A stretch of DNA of 22,654 nt from JANWHF01 sp036276235 (GCA_036276235.1 DATBDZ010000404.1:1-22654); one strand, 5' to 3'; positions 13,596 through 21,334 are shown, numbered from the stretch's first letter. Made by a program: numbers and translations. The notes: a model not told the origin generated them from the letters alone.

Positions 13596-13751
13596 GTTCT
13601 TCTTCTCTTCGTCTTCATCGAACGGCCATGCAACATCCGGACGTTGCGGATGCAACCGGATGGTGCAGAAAACGGTGCGAAAGATTGCGTGAGAGTCTTC
13701 CCCTCTGACTTCTGGCTTCTCGAAACCTGAAACCCGAAACCCGAAACTACG

Positions 13752-14516
13752 TTAAGACACCCTCCGCGCCTGCTTCGTTCCCCAGCCGTCGTAGCTGCCG
13801 CCCAGGGGATGGGCTAGGTCGATCAGGGTGAAGACGGATTGGTTCATTCTGGCGAGATTGATTTGTGGGGCGCGCTCGTGGACGACTACGCCGTGCGGGT
13901 GGTCGCGGTTTTCGCGGGCGTCGAATTCGCCGGCCAGGGCGAAGCCCTGCTGCTGGGCGGCACCGACAAACTTGGCGCGGTTTTCGCGGCTCTTGAAGAA
14001 AAGCGTGTGATCGACGCGGTGCGGCACTTCCAGCGTCTGATTGCGCGTCTTGAGCGTGCGGATTAGCTTTTGATTCACCACCTGATGCCAGTGCTTGGGA
14101 TCGGTGGGATAAAACTCGTCGAGGTAGGCAGACCACTTTGGATCGCTTCGCGAGCCGGTGATGAATTGATAGTCGGCGAAGTCGGTCATCGCCGACGCGA
14201 CGGCCCGCTCAAATTGCTCGTTGCGGACGGCATAAAACCAAAGCTCACATCGCCGCTCGCGATAGACGCGGGCGAAGTGAATCGCGTTGGCTTCATTGGC
14301 CAGCATCTGCTCGACGGATTTTTGGATCTGATGCAGCGTCGGCGATTCTTCGGCGCTGGAAAGGCCATGCGGATTGGGGGTTTTCATTCCCATCCAGACC
14401 CACAGCAGCCAGGCTCGCTCCGCCTGCGGCGCCGATCTGGAAAGCTCCAGGTCGACGGTGGTGCTCCGGGCAATCCCGGATTTCTCCCGCGAGAAGTAGG
14501 TTTGCCAGTCGGTCAT
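13752..14516 (-). CDS. DUF695 plus RraB-like (ribonuclease E inhibitor B) protein
   Basis: This is a 254-residue protein from ATG 14516 (MTDWQTYFSREKSG). The open frame to 14642 runs through repeat DNA and is discarded. Residues about 1-135 match the DUF695 pattern (DWQTYFS, ERRCELWFYA, a run ending PKWSAYLDEFYP). Residues about 155-250 match RraB (RTLKTRNQTLEVPHRVDHTLFFKS, then FDARENRDHPHGVVVHE and NQSVFTLIDLAHPLGGSYDGWG). The pairing is a known architecture. RraB proteins are acidic regulators that bind RNase E in proteobacteria; in other phyla the partner is unproven. It is the last gene of the minus-strand signalling block, 133 nt after the receiver protein, with a nested repeat in the gap. 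Confidence 0.85.
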   Translation of the reverse strand: MTDWQTYFSREKSGIARSTTVDLELSRSAPQAERAWLLWVWMGMKTPNPHGLSSAEESPTLHQIQKSVEQMLANEANAIHFARVYRERRCELWFYAVRNEQFERAVASAMTDFADYQFITGSRSDPKWSAYLDEFYPTDPKHWHQVVNQKLIRTLKTRNQTLEVPHRVDHTLFFKSRENRAKFVGAAQQQGFALAGEFDARENRDHPHGVVVHERAPQINLARMNQSVFTLIDLAHPLGGSYDGWGTKQARRVS

Positions 14517-14523
14517 ATTGGGT

Positions 14524-14644
14524 AGTTGCCAGTGGCCAGTTGCCAGTTGCCAGTGCCCCCACCCTAACCCTCCCCCGGAGAACCGGAGGAGGGAACAATT
14601 CGTCCCTGTATGTACTGGCAACTGACAACTGGCAACTGGCAACT
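14524..14644. repeat. Nested inverted repeats: AGTTGCC words enclosing a CCTCC hairpin
   Basis: The outer arms 14524-14554 and 14614-14644 are reverse complements built from the iterated words AGTTGCC / GGCAACT. Inside them, at about 14556-14595, lies a member of the CCCTCCTCCGG hairpin family (CCCTAACCCTCCCCCGG, then CCGGAGGAGGG), the same family as at 6401-6509. A repeat thus sits inside another repeat between two genes of one strand. The whole could fold as a long cruciform. Confidence 0.85.
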
Positions 14645-14649
14645 AATCA

Positions 14650-15807
14650 TTAGTACGGCGAATCGCCGCCGTTTTTCCACCAGTCGGCCGGGTCTTCTTT
14701 GCGCGGCTTGCGCGGTTTGTCCTCGTCGATTGTATCGCTGTTGGAGGACGGCTCTTCGGAATCTTGCGCTTCCGGCGCGTCGCCGCGGACGACGGATGCC
14801 AGATTCACGGCGAAGATCGGGCTGATCGCCTTGGCCAGCGCATCATCGTCGGCGGTGAAGGGGCTGCGGGCGTCGCGGAAGAAGACGACCGCCGCCAGCG
14901 ATTCGCCGAGGTATGTGCAGTTGATCGCCAGCACATCCTGATCCTTGAGCAGCGCCATCTCGGCGGGCGTGAACTGCGTGCGCAGATCGTTGGTCGTTAC
15001 GTGCAGGCCGCCTTCGCGAAGAGTCGGCGGTACGATCACGCGATGAATCGCATCCGTCACCGGCTGATCGCCGGCGATCGTGTATTTCATGTAAGCGCCG
15101 AGCTGGAAATCGCCCTCATCGGATGCCAGCCACACGGCGACGTTGCAATACCCAAGCTGGCGGAGCAACCAATCCATCGAATGGCAGAGCAACTGCTCGA
15201 GGTCCTTAGCGTTGGCGATGAATTTGCGGAAGGCTTCGGTAGTACGGACGCCGTCGAGCTGTTTGGAAAGCTCGCCATAGGCGCTGATCAGATCGTTGCA
15301 GAGCAAATCGACCTTGCGGCTGATGAGCCGTCGCGAATCGTTGAGCCGGCGCACGGCGCCCTTGAGCCGATCGATGCGCTGCTCCTGGCGGGCCAAGCGA
15401 GCCTGACGCCGCAGCGCGCGGCGAAGACGTTCTACAAGCTGATCGCGCGTGAACGGCTTGGGAACAAAATCGAGCGCCCCCTGCCGCATAGCGGCAATCG
15501 CGCCTTCCAAACTCGGCGAGCCGGTGATGACAATCGCGCTGGCTTGCGGCTGTGTTTCCTGCAACGCGGTGAGCAGGGAAGTGCCGTCTCCATCGGGGAG
15601 ATTGACGTCGGCGACGAGGAGCTGAATGGATTGCGTGGCGAGAATCTGCCGCGCTTCGGCGATGTTGCCCGCCGAAATAAGGCGGCATTTGACGCTCTTT
15701 TTGACAACATCGCCGATGACTTCGACGAGTCCTGGTTCGTCATCGACGACCAGAATGCGAGGATGCAAAGGGGGCTTTGATTTTTTCTGAGTCCCTGCCG
15801 GAGCCAT
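14650..15807 (-). CDS. Response regulator: receiver domain with C-terminal GAF-like region
   Basis: This is a 385-residue protein from ATG 15807 (MAPAGTQKKSKPPL), with AGGGCGAG before it. The receiver domain (about 16-130) has the acidic pair DDE (22-24), the phosphorylation site D67 in VADVNLPDGDG, ITG (94-96) and K117 in KPF. A basic heptad-rich helix (about 125-185, LRRALRRQARLARQEQRIDRLK) probably dimerises. Residues about 195-345 have the shape of a GAF domain (LEQLLCHSMDWLLRQLGYCNVAVWL, ..VLAINCTYLGESLAAVVFFRDARSPFT). The tail is acidic. No DNA-binding or enzymatic output is seen, so it may signal through protein contacts. It lies 64 nt after the kinase gene and is probably its partner. 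Confidence 0.88.
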   Translation of the reverse strand: MAPAGTQKKSKPPLHPRILVVDDEPGLVEVIGDVVKKSVKCRLISAGNIAEARQILATQSIQLLVADVNLPDGDGTSLLTALQETQPQASAIVITGSPSLEGAIAAMRQGALDFVPKPFTRDQLVERLRRALRRQARLARQEQRIDRLKGAVRRLNDSRRLISRKVDLLCNDLISAYGELSKQLDGVRTTEAFRKFIANAKDLEQLLCHSMDWLLRQLGYCNVAVWLASDEGDFQLGAYMKYTIAGDQPVTDAIHRVIVPPTLREGGLHVTTNDLRTQFTPAEMALLKDQDVLAINCTYLGESLAAVVFFRDARSPFTADDDALAKAISPIFAVNLASVVRGDAPEAQDSEEPSSNSDTIDEDKPRKPRKEDPADWWKNGGDSPY

Positions 15808-15871
15808 TTTCTCGCCCTTCCGTTGATGACCCGGACACAAACCCGGGCCGCACATTCTCTCCAGAATTCAT

Positions 15872-18208
15872 TTACATCGCGCGGCGGCCTTCGGCGGGCG
15901 GCTGCACAGCCGCGCTGGGCGCGGCGGGCAGCAAAATCACCGAGCGGGTTCCCTGGCCGGGCCGGCTTTCCAGCCGGATCGAGCCGCCGCTCGCTTCGAT
16001 CCATCGAAGCGCCTTGGCCAGCCCCAGCCCCCGCCGTCTGCCGGCGGGCCGGGCACTGAAGAAGGGATCGAAGGCGCGCTTCACCGTCTGCTCATCCATG
16101 CCGCAGCCGTTGTCACTGATCGTGATCACCACGCGCGATGAAAAGGCATCATGCGCCGCGTGTATCGCGATCTGTCCTGTGTGCGCGTCGGTGGCGTGAA
16201 TGGCGTTCTCCAACACCTCGGTCATCGCCGCCGCGACTTGCCGCGTGTCAACCGACACCAGCGGCACGTCGCCCATCGTCACTTCAATGGTCCTATCGGC
16301 CGGATCGTTGTGTTCCTTGGCTTCGTGAATAGCCCGCTCCAGAATCTCCGCAACCTCAGTTTCCTGCGGCGCCGGCAGCTCCGGTTTGGCAAAGTCCATT
16401 AATTCCGTGATGATCGCACTGAGACGATGGGCCTGCTCGTGAATGAGATGGGCCATCGCTTTGAATTTCGGATCGGTAATCTGCTGAGCCAATAATTGCG
16501 ACCGCCCGCTGATAACAGCAAGCGGATTATTCATCTCATGAGCCGCGCCCGCGGCCATTTCGCCGACGGTGGTCATCGTGCGGCTGCGCAAAATTTCGCT
16601 TTGAGCGCTGTGAAGTCTGCGATTTGCATCCGCAAGCTGCTCCGAAAGCGCTCGGGCCTCTTCGCGAATCTGTGCCGTGCGCAGCGCGAGTCCCCAGCCA
16701 TTGGAGATCGTCACAAGTTCCTGGACCTGCGTGGATAGCCGCTGCGCTTCGCCAGCTTGCGCGCCCCAGACAACGCCGCCGATGCATTGGCCGTCAGCTT
16801 CGAGACAGATCCAGAATCGCCGATCGTGCGGCAGGCGCGGCGAAACCATCGCGACAAACCATTCCAGCTCATCTCCCGCCGCCAGCACCGGCCCTTCGCC
16901 CGCGCGTGGCCGCGACGGACGAAGCGGCGTGCCCGCCTCGGGCTGCTCCGCAAGATTGCAGCTTGAGGAATTCGGGATCGCGATCGTTCCCGCGCGCGGC
17001 AGATCGATCAGCGAATTCTCAAACACCTGACCTTCGCCATCACAAAGCAGCGTCTCGGCAAACGATTGATTCGGAGGAAGCGAAAAGACCGCGGCACATG
17101 GCACGCCAAGCACGCCAACCGCCGTTTGCGCAATCGCCTGCAAGACAATCAGCGGCGGTGCATCGGGCCGCAATTCGCTTTGGAATCGGCTCAGCGCATC
17201 GAAGAATTGCGCGCGAACCGCAAGCCGGCGATTCTTCGCCGCAAGCTGCCCGCTCACGCGGCCCAGTTCCTTGTTCGCCTGCGCCAACGCCTGCTGATAG
17301 AGGGCGGCGGTGCTCGCCTGTCCGAGGCCCAGCGCCGCGGCGCGCGGCTCGATTCGCTCGACCAGCCGGCTCATCGCCAACTCGACCTGCTGCGTGGTAA
17401 GGCCGACGGTATCGATCAGCGATTGCCGCGAGATCGTGAAGGTGTAATTGCCGCTGTAACCCAGATGCTGCTCGCGAACGATCTGGTCGGCCAGCGTAAT
17501 CAGGCTGACCATCCGCCGATGCGCGCCCGTCGCCGGCATCGCGCTGGGAGATTGATCGTGCAGCCAGATGCAGTCGCGGATGAACGTCGGCAAACTCCAT
17601 CGCTCGGCGAGCCGCTTGCCGACCACCATATGATCCAGGCCAATGATGTTGCGCTCGAGATCGGCAATATTGGTGCGAAGAAGATCAGCCGCCTCGACGA
17701 CGCGGTTGAAGCTTTTGGGCAGCGTCACATCCAGCGCGATCTTGCCGATGTCGTGCAGCAGCCCGCAGATGAAGGCTTCGGAGGGGCTCAGCGCCTGGCG
17801 ATCGTTAGCCGCCTCGGCCAGCAACTCGGCGCAGCAGGCGACCGCCACACAATGTTTCCAGAATTCGTCACGATTGAAATGCTCGCCCGGGCTCACCGGC
17901 CGTGCGGTGAAGGTTTCGAAGACCGTAACCGCCAGAGCCGCGCTGCGGACCGCATCAAACCCCAGCAGCACGACCGCGCGTTCGATGCTGGTGACTTCCC
18001 CTTTAACGCCCAGCTCGGCTCGATGAACCAATTGCAGGATTCGCGCGGTCAGCGCCGGATCGGTCGAAATGAGATCGACAACCTGCCGCGCCGAAGAGGC
18101 GTCATCCCGCGTGACTTCCAGAACGCGCACCGCTACCGCCGGCAAAGTCGGCAGCTCATCCAGTTGCTGAAGGATCAGCTCTACTCGCTTTTCGCGGATG
18201 TCAGCCAT
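15872..18208 (-). CDS. HDOD-GAF hybrid sensor histidine kinase
   Basis: This is a 778-residue protein. An HDOD domain spans about 10-285 (ELPTLPAVAVRVLEV, DPALTARILQLV, LLHDIGKIALD with H152/D153). A coiled coil follows at about 305-335 and a GAF-like sensor region at about 340-515. The HisKA domain has its phosphoacceptor H557 in GAAHEMNNPLAV. The HATPase_c domain has an N box ENAIHA (667-672), G1 DNGCGM (699-704), F box FDPFFS (713-718) and G2 GRRRGLGLA (723-731). All catalytic boxes are intact. There is no membrane helix, so it senses a cytoplasmic signal. HDOD proteins often act in regulation without hydrolase activity. Genes for two receiver proteins flank it on the same strand. ATG 18208 has no clear ribosome-binding site. 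Confidence 0.93.
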   Translation of the reverse strand: MADIREKRVELILQQLDELPTLPAVAVRVLEVTRDDASSARQVVDLISTDPALTARILQLVHRAELGVKGEVTSIERAVVLLGFDAVRSAALAVTVFETFTARPVSPGEHFNRDEFWKHCVAVACCAELLAEAANDRQALSPSEAFICGLLHDIGKIALDVTLPKSFNRVVEAADLLRTNIADLERNIIGLDHMVVGKRLAERWSLPTFIRDCIWLHDQSPSAMPATGAHRRMVSLITLADQIVREQHLGYSGNYTFTISRQSLIDTVGLTTQQVELAMSRLVERIEPRAAALGLGQASTAALYQQALAQANKELGRVSGQLAAKNRRLAVRAQFFDALSRFQSELRPDAPPLIVLQAIAQTAVGVLGVPCAAVFSLPPNQSFAETLLCDGEGQVFENSLIDLPRAGTIAIPNSSSCNLAEQPEAGTPLRPSRPRAGEGPVLAAGDELEWFVAMVSPRLPHDRRFWICLEADGQCIGGVVWGAQAGEAQRLSTQVQELVTISNGWGLALRTAQIREEARALSEQLADANRRLHSAQSEILRSRTMTTVGEMAAGAAHEMNNPLAVISGRSQLLAQQITDPKFKAMAHLIHEQAHRLSAIITELMDFAKPELPAPQETEVAEILERAIHEAKEHNDPADRTIEVTMGDVPLVSVDTRQVAAAMTEVLENAIHATDAHTGQIAIHAAHDAFSSRVVITISDNGCGMDEQTVKRAFDPFFSARPAGRRRGLGLAKALRWIEASGGSIRLESRPGQGTRSVILLPAAPSAAVQPPAEGRRAM

Positions 18209-18256
18209 AAGGAATCAGTGGGCAGAGGGCATATGCGCCGCGATGCGAAGTGGCTT

Positions 18257-18325
18257 TGAAACGTGAAGACGTGAAACGGGACGGTAAGGATGCTCCTCGT
18301 CACGTTTCACGTCTTTCACGTTTCA
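18257..18325. repeat. CGTGAAACGTGAAG word family, locus 2
   Basis: Arms 18257-18282 and 18299-18325 are reverse complements apart from a few mismatches and one extra T. They are nearly the same sequence as 1413-1480. It lies in the 178-nt gap between the HTH-receiver and kinase genes; the rest of the gap shows nothing. Confidence 0.85.
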
Positions 18326-18386
18326 TGCACCCTCATCCCGCGAAGGGCGAAGCCGGAGGCGGCCGTCTTGCTACGTTCAACTGCTC

Positions 18387-18950
18387 TCAAACAGACAAGA
18401 GTTGACCAATTCGTTCGATTATCTTCTCGATGTTGAATGGCTTCTTCACAAACTCATCGGCGCCAGCCCGCAGCAGATCGTTAATCTCGTCCTGATTTAC
18501 GACGCCGCTGACGATCACGATCTTGATATGCTCGAAGTTGGGGTTCTTGCGGATGGTCTGGCAGACGACGTTGCCGTTGATGTCGGGCAGCATGTAGTCG
18601 AGGATGACCAGATCGGGCATGAACTCCTGCGTGAGCACGCCGGCGTCGTAGCCGGTTGAGGCCGTCTTCACTTCAAATCGGCCATCGCGCTCCAGCACGT
18701 CCACAAACAACTCTACAATTTCCGGATCATCATCCACGACCAGGACTTTGGTCTTCCCGCTATCCAGGGAATCCACCGGAATGTTGTTGTCCTTCATGAA
18801 CGCGATCAGGGCGTCACGCGGAATTCTGCGGAAGCGGCTGCCGGGCACGCGAAAGCCCTTGAGCCGACCGCTGTCAAAGCAGCGGATGATGGTTTGCTGG
18901 GAGACCTTGCAGACTTCGGCTGCCTCGCCGGTCGTGAAGACGGATTTCAT
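18387..18950 (-). CDS. Excisionase/MerR-type HTH fused to a receiver domain
   Basis: This is a 187-residue protein from ATG 18950, chosen for GGAG six nt before it; ATG 18962 is an alternative with AAGGA. The N-terminal winged HTH (about 3-53, FTTGEAAEVCKVSQQTIIRCFDSGRLKGFRVPGSRFRRIPRDAL) is the excisionase-like DNA-binding type. The receiver (about 67-187) has DDD (73-75), phosphorylation site D118 in VILDYMLPD, VSG (147-149) and K170 in KKPF. Here the DNA-binding domain precedes the receiver, the reverse of the usual order, as I recall for planctomycetes and deltaproteobacteria. It heads the minus-strand signalling block, and its leader contains a perfect 10-bp hairpin (19014-19040). Confidence 0.9.
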   Translation of the reverse strand: MKSVFTTGEAAEVCKVSQQTIIRCFDSGRLKGFRVPGSRFRRIPRDALIAFMKDNNIPVDSLDSGKTKVLVVDDDPEIVELFVDVLERDGRFEVKTASTGYDAGVLTQEFMPDLVILDYMLPDINGNVVCQTIRKNPNFEHIKIVIVSGVVNQDEINDLLRAGADEFVKKPFNIEKIIERIGQLLSV

Positions 18951-19013
18951 GGTTAGCTCCATCAGGTCCTTTTGGCACCCTTCCCGCGTAAACGCCGTCC
19001 TGGCGGCATGCGG

Positions 19014-19040
19014 GGTTCTTCCCGCCTATTGGGAAGAACC
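19014..19040 (-). promoter_or_regulatory. Leader hairpin or operator upstream of the HTH-receiver gene
   Basis: GGTTCTTCCC (19014-19023) and GGGAAGAACC (19031-19040) pair perfectly around a 7-nt loop. A smaller palindrome GATTC-GAATC lies beside it (19041-19056). No T-tract follows on either strand, so it is not an intrinsic terminator. It sits 64-90 nt before the start codon. It could be a protein-binding palindrome, perhaps for autoregulation, or an mRNA leader structure. Beyond it, 19057-19227 holds nothing recognisable. Confidence 0.5.
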
Positions 19041-19227
19041 GATTCAATAGAGAATCGTTTGCCGTTTTCTCTATCTTATCCATTTAACCATCGACGTGCG
19101 AGTTCTGGAACTTGAGGGAGGTTTGGGTAGTCTGCGGGGATTGAAAATCCGGAGGATTATCGGACCTATTTTAATGCGGCCAAAGTCATTGCGCGAAATT
19201 GACGCGGCCGCTTTTGATCTCGAAATT

Positions 19228-19353
19228 GGGTGCCACAGGTCGCGGTACTCCGAGACCTGTGTTTGTGTCATCGCGGAACGCGCCGCATTTTCAGAGCAGA
19301 CGCCTCGCCCCACGGAAAACACAGGTCTGCGAGTACGCCGACCTGTGGCACCC
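19228..19353. repeat. MITE-like element with 37-bp inverted ends (GGGTGCCACAGGTC family), locus 1
   Basis: Ends 19228-19264 and 19317-19353 are inverted copies that differ in the middle (CGCGGTACTCCGAG versus GGCGTACTCGCAG). Each end is itself palindromic (ACAGGTC..GACCTGT). The 52-nt centre includes CCGCATTTTCAGAGCAGAC, found again inside locus 2 at about 21076-21093 on the other strand. The element ends 13 nt from the stop of the ribokinase gene. Confidence 0.8.
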
Positions 19354-19365
19354 AGATGAGCCTCG

Positions 19366-20292
19366 CTAACGTTTGACAACGGCCGCATCGATATCTTTGC
19401 GGAACGGCATCGCGAGCGCGGTGCCAACGTTCGTCACCGATAGCCCCGCCGCAACCGAAGCGAATCGGGCGGCAACTTCAATTGCGGTACCCTCCGCAAG
19501 TGCGGTAGCCAGCGCACCGTTGTATGCATCGCCCGCCCCCGTGCTATCAACCGTCTGCACCACCAATGGCGGGACACGCCAAGAACGTTCGCGCGTCACG
19601 ATTAGCGACCCCTTATCGCCAAGCGTCACGATCGCGATCTTGGGTCCCCGTTGCAGAAGGGCATGGGCCGCCCGCAACGCACTCTCGTCTGAGTCTACTT
19701 CAATCCCCGTGAGCAGCGATGCTTCAGATTCATTAGGCGTGATAATCGACACCTGGGATAAGACCGCATCTGAAACCGCTTGCACCGGGGCAGGGTTGAG
19801 GATCACCAACACTCCCACGCGGCTGGCGATCCCCACCGCCTGCTCAACGGCATCGATGTTGGTTTCCAACTGCGTGAGGAAAACGTCCGCCTGCTCGATC
19901 GACGGCCGGGCCCGCTCGATTTCCGCTGAAGTGATCGAATCCGCGGCACCAGGAACGACGGCGATTTTATTGGCCCCGGTCCGCTCATCGACCATGATCA
20001 ACGCCGCGCCTGTGCTGTGGTCGCTGCTTTGATAAATATGCGTGAGATCCATCCCCTCGCTGCGGTAATTCTCCAGAGCGGCCTCGGCGAAGATATCGTT
20101 GCCGACCTTCGTGATCATGCAGACCTGCGCACCCGCGCGGTGTGCGGCGATTCCCTGATTGGAGCCTTTGCCGCCCGGGCCATATTTGAACATCGATCCG
20201 CGAACGGTTTCGCCCGAGATCGGCAGATGCGGCGCGCGCACCATCAGATCGACCACATAGCTTCCCAGAACCGTGACCTTGCCTTTCTTCAC
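19366..20292 (-). CDS. rbsK: Ribokinase (PfkB family)
   Basis: This is a 308-residue enzyme, normal length for ribokinase. It phosphorylates D-ribose at O5 with ATP to give ribose 5-phosphate in the cytoplasm. The first PfkB signature GGKGSNQ (40-46) binds the sugar. The second, DSTGAGDAYNGAL (249-261), holds the catalytic base D255 and the anion hole. NPAP (166-169) and TPNESE (185-190) are also typical of ribokinases. It starts at GTG 20292, overlapping by 4 nt (GTGA) the stop of the deoxyribosyltransferase-like gene upstream, so translation is coupled. No rbs transporter genes are nearby, which favours a salvage role over ribose uptake. Another PfkB sugar kinase specificity, such as deoxyribokinase, remains possible. 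Confidence 0.88.
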   Translation of the reverse strand: MKKGKVTVLGSYVVDLMVRAPHLPISGETVRGSMFKYGPGGKGSNQGIAAHRAGAQVCMITKVGNDIFAEAALENYRSEGMDLTHIYQSSDHSTGAALIMVDERTGANKIAVVPGAADSITSAEIERARPSIEQADVFLTQLETNIDAVEQAVGIASRVGVLVILNPAPVQAVSDAVLSQVSIITPNESEASLLTGIEVDSDESALRAAHALLQRGPKIAIVTLGDKGSLIVTRERSWRVPPLVVQTVDSTGAGDAYNGALATALAEGTAIEVAARFASVAAGLSVTNVGTALAMPFRKDIDAAVVKR

Positions 20293-20993
20293 GGCAGGGT
20301 CCTCAACGTGTTTAGCTTTTCGATCGCCTGGCGATATTCATGGCTGGAGTGACGCATTGCCTTTGCTCGCAAAATCTCCACCACGGTCGCAGGATCCAAT
20401 TTCAGATCGCGCACGAGTGCTCGCTCCTGCGATGCGTATTCTTCTGGCCTGGCTGTTTGCGTTTCATGGAATGCAACGACGATCCCCTGCACAGCCGCGA
20501 TCGCAAGCTGCTTTACGAATTGGTCCACGTCGGCGGTCGCCTTGTAGAGCGCCATCGAGTCGGCGAAAACCAGTGCCGACTCATCGTAGCCGAGCATCAA
20601 GTTGTACGGCACGGAAGATGTCTTCCCGACCGCGACCCGGCCCGGGAAACTCGACGGCACATCGCCGACGTTCCGAAAGTCCGATCGATATTGCACGCGC
20701 GGCATCCCAAGCATGCTCGCCACCATGTATTCCGCTATGGTCCCCGAATCCAATTCCGGACCGTTCATATTGGCGAAAACAAAATCCCGCCGAATCATCC
20801 CCAGGTAGTCTGCCGCCCGGATTCGCTGGCCGTCGCCGGTCTCCTGAGTCGAAAGATCCTGTGGCAAATCCAGTTGCAACACCCCCTGGGAAACGTCATT
20901 GACCGCGGCAGCCAGCGCTCGATTGCCGAACAATTCCTGCCCTGAGAAAAGAGCGCCTGCGAAGTAGCCTGTCAGTTTGAGTTCTGCGCCCAT
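20289..20993 (-). CDS. Nucleoside 2-deoxyribosyltransferase-like protein
   Basis: This is a 234-residue protein from ATG 20993. A GTG at 21032 is in frame but lies inside the end of the repeat at 21024, so it is less likely; neither start has a clear ribosome-binding site. The pattern FAGALFSGQELF (11-22), then VFANMNGPELDSGTIAEYM (72-90), then QYRSDFR (101-107) follows the deoxyribosyltransferase family (PF05014). In that family the Asp of DSGT and the Glu six residues later (here D82 and E88) contact the sugar and form the nucleophile. It is longer than the typical 150 residues, with a C-terminal helical extension of unknown role. Coupling to ribokinase suggests a nucleosidase or transferase in nucleoside salvage. 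Confidence 0.78.
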   Translation of the reverse strand: MGAELKLTGYFAGALFSGQELFGNRALAAAVNDVSQGVLQLDLPQDLSTQETGDGQRIRAADYLGMIRRDFVFANMNGPELDSGTIAEYMVASMLGMPRVQYRSDFRNVGDVPSSFPGRVAVGKTSSVPYNLMLGYDESALVFADSMALYKATADVDQFVKQLAIAAVQGIVVAFHETQTARPEEYASQERALVRDLKLDPATVVEILRAKAMRHSSHEYRQAIEKLNTLRTLP

Positions 20994-21023
20994 ATCGAGA
21001 GTCAGTTTAATCGAGGTTTCTTC

Positions 21024-21253
21024 GGGTGCCACAGGTCGGCGTACTCGCAGACCTGTGTTTCCTTGGGCGACAGGTCTGCTCCGAAAATGCGGCGGGCAGT
21101 GCCCGCCCTACGGGCGAATGCGGCGCGTAGGGCGGGCACTGCCCGCCGCCTTCGTGCATTGCCGGGTGCCACAGGCCGGCGCGCTCGCAGACCCGTGCCG
21201 TGCGTCGCACCCGAAGACACAGGTCTCGGAGTACCGCGACCTGTGGCACCCTT
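21024..21253. repeat. GGGTGCCACAGGTC element, locus 2, inverted and interrupted
   Basis: The end 21024-21060 is identical in sequence to the reverse complement of 19317-19353. The other end at 21217-21253 matches the reverse complement of 19228-19264 almost exactly. The element is therefore the same as locus 1 in the opposite orientation, with about 100 bp more inside. The extra DNA holds a diverged third end copy (21164-21200) and the perfect palindrome at 21091-21147. Confidence 0.8.
21091..21147. repeat. Perfect 21-bp inverted repeat GTAGGGCGGGCACTGCCCGCC
   Basis: Arms 21091-21111 and 21127-21147 are perfect reverse complements with a 15-nt centre. Each arm contains its own palindrome (GCGGGCACTGCCCGC). 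It is nested inside the larger element at 21024-21253. Confidence 0.9.
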
Positions 21254-21296
21254 GGGCTGTCATCGACTGCTGAATTCGCGCGCGGTTCATCCGCGC

Positions 21297-21334
21297 AAAA
21301 AGAAGCCCGGATTCTCCGCGAAACCCGGGCTTCT
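21297..21334 (-). terminator. Intrinsic terminator of rpsD
   Basis: On the minus strand AGAAGCCCGG pairs with CCGGGCTTCT (arms 21325-21334 and 21301-21310) around a 14-nt loop, and TTTTT follows at once. It lies 45 nt after the rpsD stop. The strong G/C stem and T-tract make it the clearest terminator in the window. Confidence 0.85.

Noticed and set aside
13287..13730. 147-codon plus-strand frame
   Set aside because: It reads through the CCAAG inverted repeat and GAAAC words and has no ribosome-binding site; it is kept only as a finding about word repeats.
14764..15780. Long plus-strand frame (338 codons) opposite the receiver-GAF gene; likewise 17066-18259 opposite the kinase, 6776-7561 opposite the metallophosphoesterase and 4396-5181 opposite the zinc-ribbon gene
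   Set aside because: They are shadows caused by high G+C at codon position three of the real genes; they show no family features.
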